The translations under genes and the position numbers were made by a program. Positions 59,783 through 64,000 of a stretch of DNA of 64,000 nucleotides are shown here, in pieces. The stretch covers positions 23,089-87,088 of the forward strand of contig JACOMS010000001.1 in assembly GCA_014324115.1 (NCBI GenBank), read 5' to 3'. The notes under the pieces were generated by a model. That model was not told where the DNA came from. It did no database searches and saw only the letters and a list, made by a program, of their open reading frames with translations. This stretch comes from Hyphomonadaceae bacterium. Its GTDB lineage: Bacteria; Pseudomonadota; Alphaproteobacteria; Caulobacterales; Maricaulaceae. Positions within the stretch are counted from its first letter, which is position 1. Every line of letters begins with the position of its first letter.

Positions 59783-60725
59783 TCTGTCCGGCAAGCGCGT
59801 CTGGGTGGCGGGCCATCGCGGTATGGTCGGGAGCGCCATCGTTCGCAGACTTGAACAGGAAAACCCGGCGGAGATTTTGACCGTTCATCGCCAGGCTCTT
59901 GACCTGGGAAATCAATCTGCCGTGTTTGACTGGATGATGGACACCCGGCCCGACGCGGTATTTATGGCGGCTGCCAGGGTTGGCGGTATTCATGCCAACC
60001 ATACCTGTCCGGCGCAATTTCTCCATGACAATCTGGTCATGGCCACCCACGTTATTGAAGGCGCGCGCCGGGCCGGAGTTGAAAAACTCCTCTTTCTCGG
60101 TTCGTCCTGTATCTATCCCGGACTGGCCGTTCAGCCGATTCGTGAAGACAGCCTGATGACAGGGCCCCTGGAACCGACCAATGCGCCCTACGCTGTGGCC
60201 AAAATTGCCGGAGTCTATCTCTGCGAGGCTTACCGCCGCCAGTATGGATGTGATTTTGTCTCCGCCATGCCGACCAATCTTTACGGCCCCGGAGATAATT
60301 ATCATCCCGACAACTCTCATGTGATCCCCGGCCTCATTCGCCGCGCCCATGAAGCTAAAACCGGCGGGGCGGCGACCCTCACGGTCTGGGGTACAGGAAC
60401 GCCGCGGCGGGAAATTTTGCATGTCAGTGATTGCTCTGATGCACTCGTGCATGTGATGCAGCATTACTCGGACGGTGCGCCAATCAACATAGGGTCAGGT
60501 ACAGATCTGCCGATTGCAGAACTGGCCGGTCTTGTGTGTGAGGTAGTCGGGTTTGAGGGCGATATCGTGTTTGACACATCCAGGCCCGACGGTACACCGC
60601 GCAAGCTGATGAGTGGGGATAAACTCAAGTCGCTGGGATGGAACCCGACAATTGGCTTGCGCGAGGGGTTGGAGAGCACTTACGCGGATTTCCTTGAACA
60701 TCACGTCCGGGGGCGCTGTTTTTGA
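59772..60725 (+). CDS. fcl: GDP-L-fucose synthase
   Basis: [62 protein letters not shown] start overlapping gmd. Confidence 0.95.
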   Translation: MPYNLSGKRVWVAGHRGMVGSAIVRRLEQENPAEILTVHRQALDLGNQSAVFDWMMDTRPDAVFMAAARVGGIHANHTCPAQFLHDNLVMATHVIEGARRAGVEKLLFLGSSCIYPGLAVQPIREDSLMTGPLEPTNAPYAVAKIAGVYLCEAYRRQYGCDFVSAMPTNLYGPGDNYHPDNSHVIPGLIRRAHEAKTGGAATLTVWGTGTPRREILHVSDCSDALVHVMQHYSDGAPINIGSGTDLPIAELAGLVCEVVGFEGDIVFDTSRPDGTPRKLMSGDKLKSLGWNPTIGLREGLESTYADFLEHHVRGRCF

Positions 60726-61789
60726 TCCGTCTCCCCGAGGCGGGTCACGACCTGTTTTATATCCTGCGCCTTATCCAGATTGAGCACCAGAACCTCACCT
60801 TCATTAACGATGACCCCCACATTATCAAGCCCGAGGACTGTCACATGATGGCTGTCGGATTGAACCAGACAATCCCTCGAATCCTGCACATGCACAGGGC
60901 CCTTGACGGCGTTGCTCTCAGGTCCTGATGCGATGGTGTCGCGCAGGGACTTCCAGGAGCCCACATCCGTCCAGTCCGTATGGACAGGAACGATGGCGGC
61001 CTTGTCCGTGTGTTCCATGACAGCGTGATCAATAGACTCCGCTGGGCAGGTTGCGAAAATATCTGCGTCGAGGTTGAAAACAGAGTCTGTGCGATTGGCT
61101 TTCTCAAAGGCCTGTGAGGCGGCCGTGCCGATTTCAGGCACAAACCGCTCAATTTCGTTCAGGAAAGCCTGCGGTGAAAATAGAAACAGTCCGGTATTCC
61201 AGAAAAAACTGCCCCGCTCCATACAGGCTTTCGCCGTTTCCCGGTCCGGTTTTTCGCGAAAAGAGTTGACGGCGTAGACCCCTTCAAAAATCAGTGCACC
61301 CTGCTCAATATAGGCATAGCCTGTTTGCGGGTGATCCGGTGTGATACCGAATGTGACAATCCTGCCGTTCTTCGCAGCGGGCAGGGCGGTCCGGATCGCG
61401 TCACAAAGGGCCTGCGGTTTTTTCACATGGTGGTCGGCGGGCACCAGCAGGACCGGAGCGTCCCCGTCCGCCGCCATCGCATATCGCGCCGCCACCACGG
61501 CGCAGGCCGCCGTGTCCCGTCCCGCGGGTTCGACAATGATGGCACCGATGTCACGTCCGGTCGCGGCCATTTGCGCCTGTGTCGCCTCAACATGAAATGC
61601 GTTACAAACAAGGACCGGCGCCGTGAAAACCGGCGGATCGAACCGGGCGACGGTCTCCTGCAGCATGGTTTTTTCAGTCACCAACGGTAGCAGCTGTTTC
61701 GGCCGGGTTCGTCGCGAGAGGGGCCATAAACGGCTGCCGGTCCCGCCGCACATGATGACAGGAATGATACGTGTTTCGGTCATGGACAT
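60701..61789 (-). CDS. manC: mannose-1-phosphate guanylyltransferase
   Basis: IPVIMCGGTGSRLWPLSRRTRPKQLLPL; FWNTGLFLF; TDWTDVGSWKSL. Confidence 0.95.
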   Translation of the reverse strand: MSMTETRIIPVIMCGGTGSRLWPLSRRTRPKQLLPLVTEKTMLQETVARFDPPVFTAPVLVCNAFHVEATQAQMAATGRDIGAIIVEPAGRDTAACAVVAARYAMAADGDAPVLLVPADHHVKKPQALCDAIRTALPAAKNGRIVTFGITPDHPQTGYAYIEQGALIFEGVYAVNSFREKPDRETAKACMERGSFFWNTGLFLFSPQAFLNEIERFVPEIGTAASQAFEKANRTDSVFNLDADIFATCPAESIDHAVMEHTDKAAIVPVHTDWTDVGSWKSLRDTIASGPESNAVKGPVHVQDSRDCLVQSDSHHVTVLGLDNVGVIVNEGEVLVLNLDKAQDIKQVVTRLGETDQKQRPRT

Positions 61790-61825
61790 ATTGCGACGAA
61801 TCAGGTTGAAGATCGGGTCAGGCGA

Positions 61826-62794
61826 TCAGTCCGCAGGATTGATCGAAAGCTCAATGGTGTGGATGACATTCTCGCCCTGGAACGCGTAATAACGGGAGAC
61901 CGTGTACCCCTGATCCCGGAGCATATGCTGGATGCTGTCCTCACCGAGCAGGTGTGCGATACCGACAGCGGCCAGGCCCGTGCCGCCGCCTTCGAGGAAT
62001 TTCCGGAATTTCCGGGTCCAGTCCTGATTGCGTTCCCTGATCAGGCTTGAGTAAAGCTGCGGCGATTTCTGCCGGATGGTATCAACCGTGTGGGTCCTGA
62101 CCCTGTCCGTGTCCCCTGCTGCCCAGGCCTCGGCAATGCGGCGCAGGTCCGGGCCCATGGTGTTGAACCGCTCCAGCGCTTCGGTGAGCAGGATCATCTG
62201 CACAAACTCCGGCTGATCGGCGCTGGCCCGGATTTGCCGCTCGGTATCGTCAAGATAAATCACATTTTTACGCAGGCGTTCGGCCCGGTTTTTAAGTGCT
62301 TCATCCGCAGCCAGATCCGGCAAGAGGCCTTCACCGGCCGCCGCTGCGACCGTGAGAAATTCACTGGCCAGCCACGGCGCCATACTGTCCAGCGCGACGT
62401 AAGGAATATTGCCGTTATTCGCCGCCGCTTCGAGGAGTTTCAGCTCATAGGGATCAAGCCGGTCCGAGAGTCGTTGTCCGGGTGACAGCTGCCCCAGATC
62501 CCGGGTCAGGATACCGGCTTCAAGACGGGCATGGGGGCCCGTATCCAGCTCGAAAAATATCGTCCCGGCGCGGTCGAACACCTCGCGCATGTCGTCGCGC
62601 TGCCAGTCCAGTTCCGGCGGCAGGAGATGCACGGTGCCGTAGAGATAGAGCTCGCTGTCAGGATCGCGCACAACCCATATGGGCGGCCCGTCATTGCGTG
62701 TGCGGGCCCCGGACACGCGCTCATCAACGCTGCCGCCGACCCCGCAGGCAGCGGTAAGCAGGTAACACATGGTCAGAAGAGCAAAGCGCCACAT
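61826..62794 (-). CDS. TraB/GumN family lipoprotein
   Basis: Lipobox LLTAAC; PIWVVRDPDSELYLYGTVHLLPP; AVGIAHLLGEDSIQHMLRDQGYTV. Confidence 0.9.
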   Translation of the reverse strand: MWRFALLTMCYLLTAACGVGGSVDERVSGARTRNDGPPIWVVRDPDSELYLYGTVHLLPPELDWQRDDMREVFDRAGTIFFELDTGPHARLEAGILTRDLGQLSPGQRLSDRLDPYELKLLEAAANNGNIPYVALDSMAPWLASEFLTVAAAAGEGLLPDLAADEALKNRAERLRKNVIYLDDTERQIRASADQPEFVQMILLTEALERFNTMGPDLRRIAEAWAAGDTDRVRTHTVDTIRQKSPQLYSSLIRERNQDWTRKFRKFLEGGGTGLAAVGIAHLLGEDSIQHMLRDQGYTVSRYYAFQGENVIHTIELSINPAD

Positions 62795-62943
62795 GTATGC
62801 AGTCTGTGCGATGACGTGATATTATACAATAAAAAACGCATTTGAATAACGGGCGCGGTGCCGATTGTGATATGCACCCGTGTGGATCAGGTTATGATTG
62901 CCGATTCGGAAGAGGTGGTCTATGGGTGTGCTCCGACACCTTG

Positions 62944-63015
62944 GCCCCCGTAGATCAGCCGGGTAGAGCGTCGGCCTCCGGAGCAGGATGTCGAGCGCTG
63001 GTTCAGAAAGTTAGG
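62944..63015 (+). pseudogene. degenerate tRNA-Arg(CCG)-like sequence
   Basis: GCCCCCGTAGATCAGCCGGGTAGAGCGTCGGCCTCCGGAGC keeps the 5' acceptor, D-arm and a CTCCGGA loop; 3' half broken. Confidence 0.6.
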
Positions 63016-63123
63016 GCACGGAAAAAGGAGTTGAGTTTCAGGGGCTTGCCCAAGACCCAAATTTGGATGAAGACTTGAAGAAAATCGCCAGGTATCACAT
63101 AGGTATCACCGTTCTACGGTTGT

Positions 63124-63200
63124 GGTCCCTTAGCTCAGCTGGATAGAGCGCCGCCCTCCGAAGGCGGAGGCCAGAGGTTCGAATCCTCTAGGGACCGCCA
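63124..63200 (+). tRNA. tRNA-Arg (anticodon CCG)
   Basis: GGTCCCT/AGGGACC acceptor, CCGCC-CTCCGAA-GGCGG anticodon arm, AGAGG-TTCGAAT-CCTCT T-arm, encoded CCA. Confidence 0.95.
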
Positions 63201-63408
63201 TTCTTCTCTAAAAAATGCAAAAGCAACCGGTCTTGGACGTACCGATAGCTTAGCGTACTGACATCAAGAGCGTCCCCAACCGTCACTGGCGGTTCAGCAC
63301 CGGTATCCGGGAGCAGACTTTTTCCTGCCTGATTTAATCCGGTAGCATCATGTCCGGTGACACCGCCGCCCCATGGCCATAATGCGTCGTCAATACGATG
63401 GCCTATTG

Positions 63409-63629
63409 AAGACTGTTGCGAATTTATTCGGATTCGCCGGGGGTTCGGGGTTTGCACCGTTTCCGGTCCCGGCGCGCGGGTGTCTTCTGGTGCTGATGAC
63501 CGTATTATCCGGTCCGAAACCTTGCTTAATGATCCAGCATTGCTTCGCGACCGGCCGGTTGAACCTCTTCTGCCAGGCAGTCGGTGCCCCCAACAGAAAA
63601 TCCCACCCCCGCGCTTTCGCAACAATCCT
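63409..63629 (-). mobile_element. about 220-bp internally deleted IS derivative (MITE-like)
   Basis: End AAGACTGTTGCGAA (63409-63422) as in the 1.7-kb IS, opposite end GGATTGTTGCGAAAGCGCGG; retains transposase fragment AWQKRFNRPVAKQCWII. Confidence 0.7.
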
Positions 63630-63835
63630 CCGTTTGATTCTCCCTGATTTCCTGCTATCTGTCAGGTACAGACAGGAAAGCTGCGTGCAGGAATTACCCG
63701 CTGAATTCGACCGCAATTCGGCGTTGTGTTTTATGCCTGAAAGCCGCATCACGGAACATGTGCAGACGACGAGGGAGCCGGAGTTGATGCAGGACCTCAT
63801 CCCGCTTCTGCGCCGCAAGGGGAAACTGGAGGCTT

Positions 63836-64000
63836 ATGAAGAGCGGTGATAACAGGCCCGAGAGGCTGGTCCCGGCCCTGCGCTTTCCCGAGTTCCGGGA
63901 TGCCCCGCCGTGGCAGGTGAAGCGGCTGGGGGAGGTGGTGCAGTGGGTTCGTACAAACAATTTTCCGCGGGCTCGTCTAACCGATTCCGGCGGCGAGGTT
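63836..64000 (+). CDS. hsdS: type I restriction-modification specificity subunit, 5' end only
   Basis: MKSGDNRPERLVPALRFPEFRDAPPWQVKRLGEVVQWVR matches the HsdS start pattern LRFPEF...W..KKLGE; runs off the window. Confidence 0.75.
   Translation, partial: MKSGDNRPERLVPALRFPEFRDAPPWQVKRLGEVVQWVRTNNFPRARLTDSGGEV

Noticed and set aside
1-64000. CRISPR array
   Set aside because: No regularly spaced short direct repeats with unique spacers seen; all arrays found are protein-coding or two-copy tandems

Overview
The window is one gene-dense chromosomal segment whose gene content looks alphaproteobacterial; a Maricaulales/Hyphomonadaceae-like origin is inference only. Recognisable blocks: argF, trhO, nfeD/SPFH pair, peroxiredoxin, ubiK, lgt, NDUFAF7/MidA-like methyltransferase, pgeF, prs, rplY, pth, sucC-sucD-sucA-sucB-(membrane ORF)-lpdA, xerC, AGE-family epimerase, galU, a lipoprotein/lipoprotein/TonB-receptor locus, a full type II secretion operon (gspC-D-E-F-G-H-I-J-K-L-M-N plus a trailing lipoprotein gene), a short prepilin peptidase, mgtE, trmD, rplS, trxB, LysR, an aminotransferase, a Glu-Pro repeat membrane protein, glmM, gmd-fcl, manC and a TraB/GumN protein. 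The right edge has a degenerate tRNA, an intact tRNA-Arg(CCG), an IS-derived mini-element and the start of a type I restriction specificity subunit. The strongest candidate for an undescribed system is 26.5-49.1 kb. Two related lipoproteins (nine and two Ig/HYR-like repeats, beta-helix-like domains, and the same C-terminal WWQGWT motif) sit with a TonB-dependent receptor directly upstream of the gsp operon. That operon ends in an unrecognised, translationally coupled lipoprotein gene that could be a pilotin or other accessory factor. No searches were run; calls rest on motif recognition in the supplied translations and direct reading of the DNA.
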